DNA of 64,000 bases from Erythrobacter sp. BLCC-B19 (lineage in GTDB: Bacteria; Pseudomonadota; Alphaproteobacteria; Sphingomonadales; Sphingomonadaceae): the NCBI RefSeq assembly GCF_028621955.1, contig NZ_CP117516.1, forward strand, positions 2,440,001 to 2,504,000, in the 5' to 3' direction. The notes beneath the pieces are model-generated. The model was not told the origin of the DNA. It did no database searches and saw nothing but the letters and a program-made list of their open reading frames with translations. Both the position numbers and the translations under genes were made by a program. This document shows positions 55,401-64,000 of the stretch, in pieces; the stretch's first letter is position 1, and each line of letters starts with the position of its first letter.

Positions 55401-57467
55401 GCCTCGACCTTCAGCGGGGTGATTTCGGGCACCGGCAATCTGGTCAAGACCGGCACCGGACGGCTCGTGCTGACCGGCACCAACACCTATAGCGGCGGCA
55501 CCACCATCAGCGGCGGCGTGCTGCAACTGGGTGATGGCGGCGCGGGCGGCTCGATAATCGGGCCGGTGCTCAACAACGGCGCGCTGGTGGTCAACCGTTC
55601 GGATGCCTACACCTTTGCAGGGGTCATCAGCGGCACTGGGATGTTTGTGCAGGATGGCACCGGCACCACCACGCTGACGGGCGCCAACACCTACACCGGG
55701 GGCACCTTGATCAGCCGCGGCAGGCTGGTGGGCAACACCACCTCGCTGCAGGGCGTGATCCAGAACAACGCCGCGCTCGAATTCGCACAGGGCACCGCGG
55801 GCACCTTTGCCGGGCAGCTGTTCGGCACCGGGCTGTTCGACAAGACCGGCGCGGGGATGCTGAGCCTGACGGGCAACTCCAACGGCTTTACCGGCGCCAC
55901 TTTCGTGCGGGCGGGCGAGCTTCGGGTGCTGGGGCAGCTCGGCAATTCGCAGGTGACGGTGCTTTCGGGCGCGACGCTTTCCGGCACCGGGGTGATCGGC
56001 GGGCTGGTTGCCAACAGCGGCGCAACCGTTGCACCGGGGGCTAACGGGGCAGGCGTTCTCGGCGTCAACGGCGCGATCAATCTGGCGGCGGGCAGCACGC
56101 TCCAGCTCCAGATCAACGCCACCGGGCTTTCGGACGCGCTGGTTGCGACCGGCGGGGCGAACCTTGGCGGCACCGCGGCCTTCACCAACCTCGGCGGCAC
56201 CTATGCCTTCAACAGCGAATATGTGCTGCTGCAGGCCGATGGCGGGCGCACGGGCACCTTTGCCGGCACCACCGGCTTTGCCGGGTTCGGCATCCTCTAT
56301 CGCCCCGAACTGGTCTACTCGGCCAATCAGGTGCGGCTGCGGATGGCGCCCAATCTGCTGTCGAACATCGTCGGCAATGCCGCGCTGACGCCCAACCAGC
56401 GTTCGGTCGTCAACCGCATCGATGGGGCGGTGACCGCGGGCTACAACCCGCAGCCGCTGTTCAACATCTATGCCCTGCCGACCGCGCAGCTGGTCGCGGC
56501 CTTCGACCAGCTTTCGGGCGAGGCCTATGCCACGGCTGCGGGCGTCGGGATCGAGCAGGAGCGGCTGCTGCGCGAAGCGGTGCTCGGCCGCACCGGCGCT
56601 GCGGCGAAGGCAGCGCGCGCCAACCCCGACAGCGGCAAGGGCGTGGGCGCCTGGGGCCAGCTGTTCGGCGGCTGGGGTGACGGCGAGAGCGACGGCAATG
56701 CCGCCGCCTTCGACGCGGATCGCATGGGCTTTGTCACCGGCCTCGATTACGGCAATGCCAGCGAGAACGGCAGCTGGCGCGCGGGCGTGTTCGGGATGCG
56801 GGTGCAGAGCGATGTGACGATCGATGCGCGCGTTTCGGCAGCCGAAGTGCGACAGGCGGGCGGCGGGGCCTATGCCTCGCTCAACACCGGCGGCTTCGGC
56901 GTGGCGCTGGGCGGCTATCTCACCGAGGTCGATCTGCGCGCCTTCCGCAACATCAGCCTGCCGGGCTTTGCCGAAACCAATGTCGGCAGCACCCAGGGTG
57001 AGGCGCGTCAGGCGTTTGCCGAACTGTCCTACACGATCGAAGCAGGCGATGCGCAGATCCGGCCCTTCGTTGCCGGGTCGCTGGGCAGCTTCAAGCTCGA
57101 TGCGCTGACCGAACGGGGCGGTGCGGCGGCGCTGGTGGTGCGCTCGCAGAGCTACGACACCAGCACGGTGACCGGCGGGATCGATGCGGCGGTGCCGGTC
57201 AGCAAGTCGCTGCGGCTCGATGGCACGCTGGCGGCGCGCGGGCAGCTGGGCGACCGCGATCCGCAGGCGCTGATCGCGCTGGCGGCTGCACCGCAGCAGG
57301 CCTTCGCAGTGCAGGGCGCGCAGCTCGACAAGTGGGCGTTCGCCGCCCGCCTCGATGCCGAACTGACGCTGGAGGAGAACCTGTCGATCTCGGTCGGCTA
57401 CACCGGCCTCATCGGTTCCAGCCAGACCGATCACGGCGCACGGGCGACCTTGCAAGTCCGCTTCTGA
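46485..57467 (+). CDS. Giant autotransporter (type Va) with about sixteen PATR repeats
   Basis: The 3,660-residue protein has an extended signal region ending AMPGAAFAQ (about residue 50) and a Gly-rich stretch (about 50-290) made of GGxGGxGG units. A very long passenger carries some sixteen autotransporter-associated beta-strand units of the type TGTGTLTLSGVNTYTG-x-T, with N-rich spacers. The C-terminal beta-barrel (about 3388-3660, from WGQLFGGWGD) ends in LQVRF with a terminal aromatic. Residues about 2770-2850 are a Pro/Ala-rich insert that interrupts a repeat. It is likely a surface fibre for adhesion or aggregation. It follows the chemosensory block by 141 nt. Confidence 0.93.
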   Translation: MTVVRARGGFRAKGRSFNRSATSGLLGSTALIPVAGALAAAGLLAMPGAAFAQSTGGDGGGGGGAGGESNVVASGTGGAGGDGVAAGSGGGGGGSGRTGGSGGAGDGGAAGGTGSINPAIQGANGANATVANGGGGGGAGAASWVFTNEGVIFVDTASSARGGNGGQGTGSGAGGGGGAGATWAIDNFIEATVVTTVVRSGGAGGNGGNGGVTGAGGDGGDGGAAFTGSGSATVTIEAAAGLVGGNGGIGGSGVSVGRGGNGGAGLVLTGGTVNSSGQITGGNGGSGSVQGLGGVGLLGSGIALNNLGSISGGTNGSGAQALALQLSGSNVITNIGSLTGGVQITSGTTTFDIANTQTLGNVVSGGGVLAKAGTGTLILTSANTYTGGTRISSGTLQVNASGALGTGTITFSGGNLRGGADVTLTNGFIISPGADVTFSAAAGTTLRLTGSPNDGGGGITRFGNATDTGTVALAFSGAGLGDPLNISVDGGTLRLSLGGTGFVSGAGGNVEGGVNVDGRLEVVDFPLTLNQLTGTGQVATGGGAATVTTRNLRVDTTFNGRFVDGVGALSLRHNGGILTLTGASTYTGLTTVNAGTLRITNASALGTTAAGTTVNSGATLLIVGSSPTLNLGEALAISGTGVNGGGAIRIEPNANPGFQAVNLTGGVTLAANATITNTDRMLLSFTSTGIDLGTSTLTFASEQTGNSTTRVNAAISGSGGVTKTGPGLLELNGANTFTGPLAINGGITSVSGGAALADSVAVTIASGARFDIVSSETIGSLAGAGSVNIGNGIVLTTGGNNTSTTFAGGIFGTGGRLTKTGTGTFTLTGANTYSGITTISGGTLQIGDGGTTGSLGTGAVTNNAALVFNRSNDFTVSNVISGTGSLTKLGAGNLTLSGDNTYDGLTTISGGTLTLTASPGLVTSGTLGSAAAGTIVENGATLALSGRVSVADALSLSGTGFGGGGVLRSVFDGQNVNGAITLESDVLISADSAGTMSINGGISGTNRTITIASTGNIIINGAIATGSGSLIKEGNGILGLSGRNTFTGDVHVKAGNFQFAGGNALSDTGRLILEAGTSAQAVFSTETIGGLEGAGLIFLQFGGALDVAGSFDTTFSGQMVDASGVGKLVKSGTGTLTLTGVNTFSGGTTISGGRLVVDGSLGSGVTINGGTLGGSGTIGGLVVVNSGGTLAAGNSPGTLTVGSLTLNAGSLTTFELAEAGVAGGANNDLIRVAGALTLNGGNIGIVRGTGFGSGRYTLFEFGTLAGALGNLTLNPLDGGFIGTLAVDGNTIVLNAAPPEDLIFWNGSTFAPTGAVVGGSGTWNLVNGNFTENDGVFSGAWAGNGFNAVFGGTGGTVTIAADTTVAPGGLAFLVDGYTITGGNAASRLELTGATGVDTASNVGATISAIISGAGSLTKTGAGTLTLSGVNTYTGNTTVMGGTLVNSGTLASAVTNMADFTSTGTLLATFINSAGATAELAGNAAQINNFGTLTVTGDLTGSAGLSNAAGGLVTVNAGAAVNVTGLVSNNSTLANAFTINGSLSTTSQFDNNGTSQVLIGATGSLSTGTGLNNAGTLVNNGTINGTVRNGGTLTSTGTLSGILLNQAGAVANLAGSTSQIGNSGTMTVTGNLMVGGPLDNTPSGLVTINAGATANVTGNVSNQGTAANAFTINGALSTTGQFINQFGGNLFIAAGGTLSAGVNIINGGGATLVNEGTIASTMLSAGSFRSTGTLQSGLELIAISASAELSGTVLGTITNPGTINLTGTLLGNASLVQGGFGVFNLNGFNTGLGSISGSGTINLGAASLTAGSNNTSTTFSGVINGSGGLIKTGTGTMTLSGVNTYAGQTRVDAGTLALASGGVIAGQVRNEATFTNAGAVQGSVVNLGTLTSTGRINGGLTQFAGAQATVSGTINGAINTAGSLTVNGNLASDGFVSNTGTGTILVQSGARWDVGGFDNVSTNANGFVIAGTVINSGFSINRAGATLTINSGGILNSRFFTNEGGRVNNNGLVNADVTNLGTIDNNGTWNGILSHGFGTVTNNNRWNGSFGISAGGLVINNGIWDNAGDISSVSSGLFENFGTLSGNGVSVFGADARLANRSGGTITLASNQQLQVGGDGIISNAGTVTARALVNAGGVIQNDASGIWTGSFSVLGGGSLSNAGTITGNILNRGNLSSGGTINGQLTNEQGAGASLSGILNGNVFNSGQISLTGSTSGIGTLDQTSTGAFDIGGFDTRIGALQGAGQVLLRDGDLTLIGASGSTTFLGTITGSGGLTKQGAATQILSGDMEYTGETAILGGTLVVADGSLAGSVRNTATFILDGRVFGELNNVGTMQIAGQVDGFTLNNGTITNIGNSIFLGRFEQSASLGTSLNLAGFNTRLGSLNGAGTVNLGTGTLTVGSDNTDARFTGVIAGQGALVKIGTGSFSLLGANTFTGPTVINGGSIELATDGVLAGMVENNATFTNRGRVNGLVVNNASLTSTGRLLGGLFNAAGATARLSGVVSGAVDNLGLITLTGTTTGIGLFTQGDTGVFDLAGFDTSVQLISGGGSVTLGSGTLTVTSGDFNRSFSGVISGSGGLTKTGGNFLRLAGVNTYTGLTRVDGGTLLLDFGGEIAGSVLVNANFINGGIVGGDVTNNGTMSSFNRIRGSVTNNGTADLNGQIDGPVFNNGVFTSSSGGNFLGRFTQIAGASASFAGFNSTLGSLAGDGTIQITAPFLIVGGDDTSSTFAGVISGSGGVVKQGTGTFTLSGVNTYTGTTFVNAGTLVVGDGGAVVPPPPTPAPETVAAAAPSAARSLLTRGEGGLSNGRTAISMAPGAEAAVTLAAAPEEAPFATMATMLSGAVIAGNVVNNATLINNGTILGQVQNNAGASASNHGVIAGAVFNSGTLVSTGTLGGGLDNSGTASLEGVVDGTVINRGSIVLTGTTTGIDIFDQTAAGILDLAGFDTTLGVINGAGSIALGDATLSTGTNGVASTFSGVISGTGNLVKTGTGRLVLTGTNTYSGGTTISGGVLQLGDGGAGGSIIGPVLNNGALVVNRSDAYTFAGVISGTGMFVQDGTGTTTLTGANTYTGGTLISRGRLVGNTTSLQGVIQNNAALEFAQGTAGTFAGQLFGTGLFDKTGAGMLSLTGNSNGFTGATFVRAGELRVLGQLGNSQVTVLSGATLSGTGVIGGLVANSGATVAPGANGAGVLGVNGAINLAAGSTLQLQINATGLSDALVATGGANLGGTAAFTNLGGTYAFNSEYVLLQADGGRTGTFAGTTGFAGFGILYRPELVYSANQVRLRMAPNLLSNIVGNAALTPNQRSVVNRIDGAVTAGYNPQPLFNIYALPTAQLVAAFDQLSGEAYATAAGVGIEQERLLREAVLGRTGAAAKAARANPDSGKGVGAWGQLFGGWGDGESDGNAAAFDADRMGFVTGLDYGNASENGSWRAGVFGMRVQSDVTIDARVSAAEVRQAGGGAYASLNTGGFGVALGGYLTEVDLRAFRNISLPGFAETNVGSTQGEARQAFAELSYTIEAGDAQIRPFVAGSLGSFKLDALTERGGAAALVVRSQSYDTSTVTGGIDAAVPVSKSLRLDGTLAARGQLGDRDPQALIALAAAPQQAFAVQGAQLDKWAFAARLDAELTLEENLSISVGYTGLIGSSQTDHGARATLQVRF

Positions 57468-57490
57468 CGCCGCTTACCGGCACAAGGCAG

Positions 57491-57524
57491 ACCCGCCTCC
57501 GCCAGCAAGGCAGGGGCGGGTTTG
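57491..57524 (+). terminator. Candidate terminator after the autotransporter gene
   Basis: ACCCGCC (57491-57497) pairs with GGCGGGT (57515-57521) around a partly paired GCC-AGCAA-GGC inner stem, followed by a short T-tract. It begins 23 nt past the stop. Confidence 0.6.
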
Positions 57525-57613
57525 TCGTATCTGACCCTAATACTTCCGCCCGTTGGGATTTTCGCGCCGCCGGTTAGCCTTGGCGCGGGACTGGCAAGGG
57601 AAGGGACAGGGCA

Positions 57614-58435
57614 ATGCAGGGATCACTCGCAGGCAAGGCGGCGATCGTCACCGGCGCGGCGCGCGGGCAGGGACGGGCCTTCGCGCTCGCGCTGGCGGCA
57701 GCGGGCGCGGATGTGGCGATCTGCGATGTCGGCGCGGCGGGAATTCCGACGGTCGGCTATGCCATGGGCGGCGCGCTGGACGCGGTCGCGCGCGGGATCG
57801 AGGCCCATGGCGTGCGCGCGTTGGCGATGGCCTGCGATGTGCGCGATCAGGCGCAGGTCGATGCCTTCATCGCCGCCACGCTGGCGGCCTTCGGGCGGAT
57901 CGACATTCTGGTGAACAACGCCGGGATCCTGAGCGGCGGCAAGCCCGCGCACGAGTTGGACGATGCGACCTGGACGACGATGATCGACGTCAACCTGACC
58001 GGCGCCTGGCGCATGGCGCGCGGCGTGACGGGGCCGATGATCGCGCAAGGGCAGGGCGGGCGGATCGTCAACATCGCCTCGGTTGCAGGGCATGTCGGCA
58101 CGCCTGGCTACGCCCATTACTGCGCCGCGAAGCACGGGCTGATGGGCCTCACCCGGGCGATGGCGGGCGAGCTTGCCGCGCACAAGATCACGGTCAATGC
58201 GATCTGCCCGGGGCTGGTCGACACGCCGATGGTCGCCCATGCGACCGACGAGGTCGCCGCGGCCCACGGCCTCAGCGTCGAGGCGGCTTACGAGTTGCAG
58301 CTCACCCCGCATCTCATCAAGGAAAAGATCACCCCCGAACAGGCCGCCGCCCCGCTGATGTATCTCGTCAGCGAGGCCGCGCGGGTGGTGACGGGATCGG
58401 CCTTGATGATCGACGCAGGCTGGTCGGCGGTGTGA
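57614..58435 (+). CDS. Short-chain dehydrogenase/reductase of the mycofactocin-coupled or nicotinoprotein-like type
   Basis: The 273-residue protein has the SDR glycine motif (TGAARGQGR), NNAG, and catalytic Ser and Tyr-x3-Lys (YCAAKHG). After the second strand (DVAICDV) there is an extra segment, GIPTVGYAMGGALDAVARGI. Such an insert near the adenine site is typical of SDRs with tightly bound NAD that need an external acceptor such as mycofactocin. Sphingomonads are not known for mycofactocin, so the acceptor is open. The ribosome site is AAGGGACAGGG. Substrate: an alcohol or carbonyl, not identified. Confidence 0.85.
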   Translation: MQGSLAGKAAIVTGAARGQGRAFALALAAAGADVAICDVGAAGIPTVGYAMGGALDAVARGIEAHGVRALAMACDVRDQAQVDAFIAATLAAFGRIDILVNNAGILSGGKPAHELDDATWTTMIDVNLTGAWRMARGVTGPMIAQGQGGRIVNIASVAGHVGTPGYAHYCAAKHGLMGLTRAMAGELAAHKITVNAICPGLVDTPMVAHATDEVAAAHGLSVEAAYELQLTPHLIKEKITPEQAAAPLMYLVSEAARVVTGSALMIDAGWSAV

Positions 58436-58439
58436 GGCG

Positions 58440-58461
58440 GAGGGGGCGCGGCTGCCCCCTC
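58440..58461. terminator. Hairpin between convergent SDR and TonB receptor 3 genes
   Basis: GAGGGGGC (58440-58447), a 6-nt loop and GCCCCCTC (58454-58461) form a perfect stem 4 nt past the SDR stop. There is no T-run, so it may aid termination only with other factors. Confidence 0.45.
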
Positions 58462-58474
58462 GACCTGCGATGGG

Positions 58475-61132
<2,658 letters not shown>

Positions 61133-61416
61133 GGCGAGACCCTTTCGTTGTGTTGTTCCCGAACCTTCAAACGCGCGGGAGTGCGAGCCAGACGCAACAA
61201 AACTACATTTCGATGCGGCTTTTGCGCCGAATGTTGCAGTTTAGTCACAGAACTGCGCTGGCAATTGCTCGGCTCATCTGACCGCTTTCCCGCGCTGTCA
61301 GACAGGTGCTGACCGTGAAAGCCTCCGGACGGGGGATTGGCCATGGGGTATTTACCCCATGCTGCAATGCAACAATCTCCTTTGCGATTGGCGTGCGTGA
61401 CGGCATTCTGACGCCG
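61133..61416. other. Divergent region between TonB receptor 3 and the TauE-type gene
   Basis: The 284-bp gap is the longest in the window. It holds a striking palindrome near the plus-strand gene (separate entry). The rest is moderately AT-rich (CAACAAAACTACATTTCG) without a promoter that I can call. Confidence 0.5.
61338..61368 (+). promoter_or_regulatory. Perfect palindrome within a candidate promoter of the TauE-type gene
   Basis: CATGGGGTA (61342-61350), TT, TACCCCATG (61353-61361) is a perfect 9-bp inverted repeat. TTGGCC at 61338-61343 and TGCAAT at 61364-61369 flank it with a spacer of about 20 bp, a layout used by MerR-family activators. It could also be a plain repressor operator. 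The gene starts at 61417. Confidence 0.5.
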
Positions 61417-62235
61417 ATGAGTGCCCTCTCCCCGTTCGTCTTTGCAGTGCCGGCCCTGTTGCTGGCAGGGGCCGCGGCAGGCTTTGCCGGCGGGCTGTTC
61501 GGCATTGGCGGCGGATTTGTAGTGGTGCCGGCCCTGATGCTCCTCCTCCCGCTGATCGGCATCGTGCCCGATCAGATCGCGCACGTCGCGGTCGGCACCT
61601 CGCTTGCCTCGATCATCGTCACTTCGCTCCGCGCCACGGCGAGCCACGCGCGGCGCGGGGCGGTCGATTTCGCACTGCTGCGGAGCTGGACGCCATGGGT
61701 GATGCTGGGCACGGTAGGTGGCACCGTGCTTGCCAGCGTCGTCACGGGCGAGGGGTTGACGGCCATTTTCGGGACCGGCGTGCTGGCGTTCGCGGTCTAT
61801 TTCCTGCTGCCCGAACGGCAGGGCGCGCCCCTGTTTGCAGCGCTGCCTTCGGGCCTGCCGCGCGCCGGGATCGCCAGCGCGCTCGGCGCCTTCTCGACAC
61901 TGCTGGGGATCGGCGGGGGCACGCTGACGACGCTGACGATGACAGTCTGCGGCACGCCGATCCACCGCGCGATCGGGACGGCGGCGGGGATGGGCGCGAT
62001 CATCGCCGTGCCGGCTACGATCGGATTCGTGATCATCGGCATGGGTGAGGCGGGGCTGGGTTGGGGCTCGCTCGGCTATGTCAATCTTCCGGCCGCCCTT
62101 GCGCTGATCGCGACCTCGGTGATTGCCGCGCCGCTAGGCGTTGCGGCGGCGCACAGCCTTGCGCCCGCGCTGCTGCGCCGCGCCTTCGGCCTCTATCTTA
62201 CTGTCATCGGGGTGGTGATGATCGCCCGCATCTGA
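61417..62235 (+). CDS. TauE/SafE-family membrane exporter
   Basis: The 272-residue protein has about eight membrane helices in two homologous halves. Each half has the family Gly motif: AAGFAGGLFGIGGGFVVVPAL in the first (AGFAGGLFGIGGGF) and FSTLLGIGGGTLTTL in the second. TauE/SafE proteins export sulfite, sulfoacetate or related organic anions. I chose the ATG at 61417 because the first helix follows at once; an in-frame ATG at 61306 lies before the palindrome. The aminotransferase gene follows at 23 nt. Confidence 0.88.
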   Translation: MSALSPFVFAVPALLLAGAAAGFAGGLFGIGGGFVVVPALMLLLPLIGIVPDQIAHVAVGTSLASIIVTSLRATASHARRGAVDFALLRSWTPWVMLGTVGGTVLASVVTGEGLTAIFGTGVLAFAVYFLLPERQGAPLFAALPSGLPRAGIASALGAFSTLLGIGGGTLTTLTMTVCGTPIHRAIGTAAGMGAIIAVPATIGFVIIGMGEAGLGWGSLGYVNLPAALALIATSVIAAPLGVAAAHSLAPALLRRAFGLYLTVIGVVMIARI

Positions 62236-62258
62236 CCTTTCGCTAGGAGGAATTTCCC

Positions 62259-63392
62259 ATGCCGACCACGCGCCGATCTTTCCTCGCCGGAGCCAGCCTG
62301 GCTGGCGGACTAGGCACGCTGCCGCTTTCGGCGCTGAGCGCGACGGGCATGACCGGGCCGGACAAGCAGCCGGTATTCGGCCCCAAGCTCGGGCAGGCGC
62401 TCTTGAGCCGCAACGAGAACCCCTATGGCCCGGCCCCTTCCGCGCTTCAGGCGATCAGCGAGACGGCGAGCATGGGTTGCTATTACACCGACCGCGGCCA
62501 CGAACGCCTGACCGCGATGATTGCCGAGCGGCACATGGTCAGCCCGGCGCAGGTCGTGATCGGCGACGGATCGACCGAGATCCTGTGCGCCATCGCGCTC
62601 GCCTGGGGGCGCAAGGGGGCGATCCTGTGTCCCGATCTGTTCTGGGATACGACCGTGCTCTATGGCGAACGGCAGGGCGTCGCGACGATCCGCGTGCCGC
62701 TTGCCGCCGACATGAACGTCGATCTGCCTGCCATGGCGAGCAAGGTCGGCGAAGGGGTCTCGCTGATCCAGATCTGCAACCCCAACAACCCCACGGGGAT
62801 GCTGATCCCTGCCGCAGACCTGCGCCGCTTTGCCGCAGACGTCGCGCCCAAGGCGACGCTGCTGGTGGACGAGGCCTATAACGAACTGTCCGACCGGCCC
62901 GACGACAATTCGATGATCGACCTGGTGCGCGGCGGTGCCGACATCATCGTGTGCCGCACCTTCTCCAAGATCTACGGCATGGCCGGCCTGCGTGTGGGCT
63001 ATGCGATCACGTCGGAGGCCAATGCCAAGCTGATCAAGTCGCATCTGATGAGCTTTGGCGGCAATCTGGCCGGGGTGGCCGCAGCGATTGCCAGCTACAA
63101 TGATACAGGCTTCCTCTCCCAGTCGCGCGCGGCGGTCCTGGAGGGCCGGGCGATGATCCTCGATGCGGTCGCCAAGGCGGGGCTCAAGGCCTTGCCCTCG
63201 CAGACCAATTTCGTCTTCGTCGAGGTGCCCGATGCCGATGCCCTGCGCGATGCCATGGCCGGACGCGGGATCGCCATTCGTGGAGCCTACGGCAGCTGGA
63301 AGGGCTATTCGCGCGTCAGCACCGGGCGGCTCGAGGATGTTGCACGCTATGCCGCCGCCCTGCCTGAGCTCGCAGGCGAGCTGTGGGGCTGA
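62259..63392 (+). CDS. Tat-exported PLP-dependent aminotransferase, HisC-like fold type I
   Basis: The 377-residue protein begins with a twin-arginine signal (TTRRSFLAGASLAGG). The rest matches histidinol-phosphate aminotransferase-like enzymes: LSRNENPYGPAPSALQA, GDGSTEILCAIA, QICNPNNPTGMLIP, LVDEAYNELSD, and the PLP lysine in CRTFSKIYGMAGLRVGY. The HisC homology is clear, but export to the periplasm would exclude normal histidine synthesis. The substrate is unknown. The ribosome site is AGGAGG. It is likely co-transcribed with the TauE-type gene. Confidence 0.88.
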   Translation: MPTTRRSFLAGASLAGGLGTLPLSALSATGMTGPDKQPVFGPKLGQALLSRNENPYGPAPSALQAISETASMGCYYTDRGHERLTAMIAERHMVSPAQVVIGDGSTEILCAIALAWGRKGAILCPDLFWDTTVLYGERQGVATIRVPLAADMNVDLPAMASKVGEGVSLIQICNPNNPTGMLIPAADLRRFAADVAPKATLLVDEAYNELSDRPDDNSMIDLVRGGADIIVCRTFSKIYGMAGLRVGYAITSEANAKLIKSHLMSFGGNLAGVAAAIASYNDTGFLSQSRAAVLEGRAMILDAVAKAGLKALPSQTNFVFVEVPDADALRDAMAGRGIAIRGAYGSWKGYSRVSTGRLEDVARYAAALPELAGELWG

Positions 63393-63496
63393 CCGCGATC
63401 AGCGTATTCAACAGTTGCAGTTGACCGCCGCACTGCCGATGGCAGATGCCCAGACCGCACCACGTTGGAGCGGCAAGGCGCAAGGGTAAACAGGCG

Positions 63497-64000
63497 ATGG
63501 ATCTGCAACTGGATGGCAAGGGCGCGCTGGTGCTCGGCGCGAGCAAGGGGCTGGGCAGGGCCATTGCCGACAGCCTCGCAGCCGAAGGCGCGGCGGTGAC
63601 CACGGTGGCCCGTTCGGGCAGTGCCGATGCCGGTGCGCGCCATATCATTGCCGATCTTGATGATCCCGCCGCGCCCACGCAGATCCTCGCCGCGCTTGAG
63701 CAGGCGGGTGCCACCATCGACATTCTCGTGCTTAACAGCGGCGGCCCGCCGACCGGGACAGCCGCAGCGACCGGGCCAGATCAGTTCGCGGCGGTGTTCG
63801 GGCGGATGTTCAATGCCCAGCTCGCCCTTGCCCAAGCGCTGCTGCCGGGAATGCGGGAGCGCGGGTTTGGCCGCATTCTGGCGGTTGCCTCGACCAGCGT
63901 CGTCACACCGATCCCCGGCTTGGTGCTGTCCAATGCCATTCGCGCAGCGCTCGCATCATGGTGCAAGACACTGGCCGGAGAGGTCGCCGCCGAGGGTGTC
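63497..64000 (+). CDS. Short-chain dehydrogenase/reductase, 5' part
   Basis: Only the first 168 codons are in the window and the frame is still open at base 64000. MDLQLDGKGALVLGASKGLGRAI holds the Gly-x3-Gly-x-Gly cofactor loop (LGASKGLGR). LNSGGPPTG replaces the usual NNAG, and VASTSVVTPIPGLVLSNA covers the catalytic Ser. The expected Tyr in Tyr-x3-Lys appears replaced (LVLSNAIRAAL), as in some related SDRs with GGPP motifs. No strong ribosome site is seen before the ATG. Confidence 0.78.
   Translation, partial: MDLQLDGKGALVLGASKGLGRAIADSLAAEGAAVTTVARSGSADAGARHIIADLDDPAAPTQILAALEQAGATIDILVLNSGGPPTGTAAATGPDQFAAVFGRMFNAQLALAQALLPGMRERGFGRILAVASTSVVTPIPGLVLSNAIRAALASWCKTLAGEVAAEGV

Noticed and set aside
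46482..57455. Very long minus-strand open frames opposite the autotransporter gene (about 570, 1,220 and 1,480 codons)
   Set aside because: They arise from the biased third-base composition and repeats of the plus-strand gene. Their translations show no domains, and the plus-strand frame has clear signal, PATR and barrel features.

Overview
This 64 kb window is GC-rich, densely coded chromosomal DNA from an alphaproteobacterium. The gene content points to the Sphingomonadales, most likely the Erythrobacter/Porphyrobacter group: class I lysyl-tRNA synthetase, an alphaproteobacterial glutamate-cysteine ligase, several TonB-dependent receptors, a permease-M1 aminopeptidase fusion and a giant PATR-repeat autotransporter. 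The taxon is inferred from gene types; no rRNA is present. I found no tRNA, rRNA, insertion sequence, prophage or CRISPR array, and no gene-free stretch longer than about 300 bases.

Layout. Positions 1-19.4 kb are mostly housekeeping: the 3' part of bamB, a membrane methyltransferase, gshA with a small monooxygenase, rsmE, ubiA, an SRAP protein, a SoxR regulator with a SoxR-controlled glyoxalase-like gene, an ABC ATPase with its permease-peptidase partner, a DinG-like helicase with sixA, lysK, and small membrane or secreted proteins. Positions 19.5-25.6 kb hold an RcnB-like repeat protein, a flavin-dependent oxidase, a degenerate GGDEF protein, ettA and an M28 peptidase.

Positions 25.7-46.3 kb form a chemosensory and surface block. 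Read right to left on the minus strand, a TonB-dependent receptor is followed by two chemoreceptors, a STAS protein, CheA, CheR, CheB, CheD, CheY, CheW and a small unknown protein. Many of these genes overlap by 4 nt. To the right lie a DUF2332 protein, a paralogous TonB receptor, an HD-GYP-like protein, a third chemoreceptor whose C-terminal kilobase is nearly identical to the first, and a divergent CheB-like protein that has lost two of its three catalytic residues. An 11 kb autotransporter gene (46.5-57.5 kb) follows. The last 6.5 kb hold an unusual short-chain dehydrogenase, a third TonB receptor, a TauE-type exporter, a Tat-exported aminotransferase and a partial second dehydrogenase.

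The most interesting points are: a TonB receptor leading a chemotaxis operon, with EF-hand-type loops in both paralogous receptors; two chemoreceptors sharing a recently homogenised signalling half that ends in a CheR-type docking pentapeptide; three signalling proteins (CheB-like, HD-GYP-like, GGDEF-like) with eroded active sites; a textbook SoxR promoter; a LytTR-like direct repeat before the ABC operon; and a CCTARGGG palindrome shared by several upstream regions.
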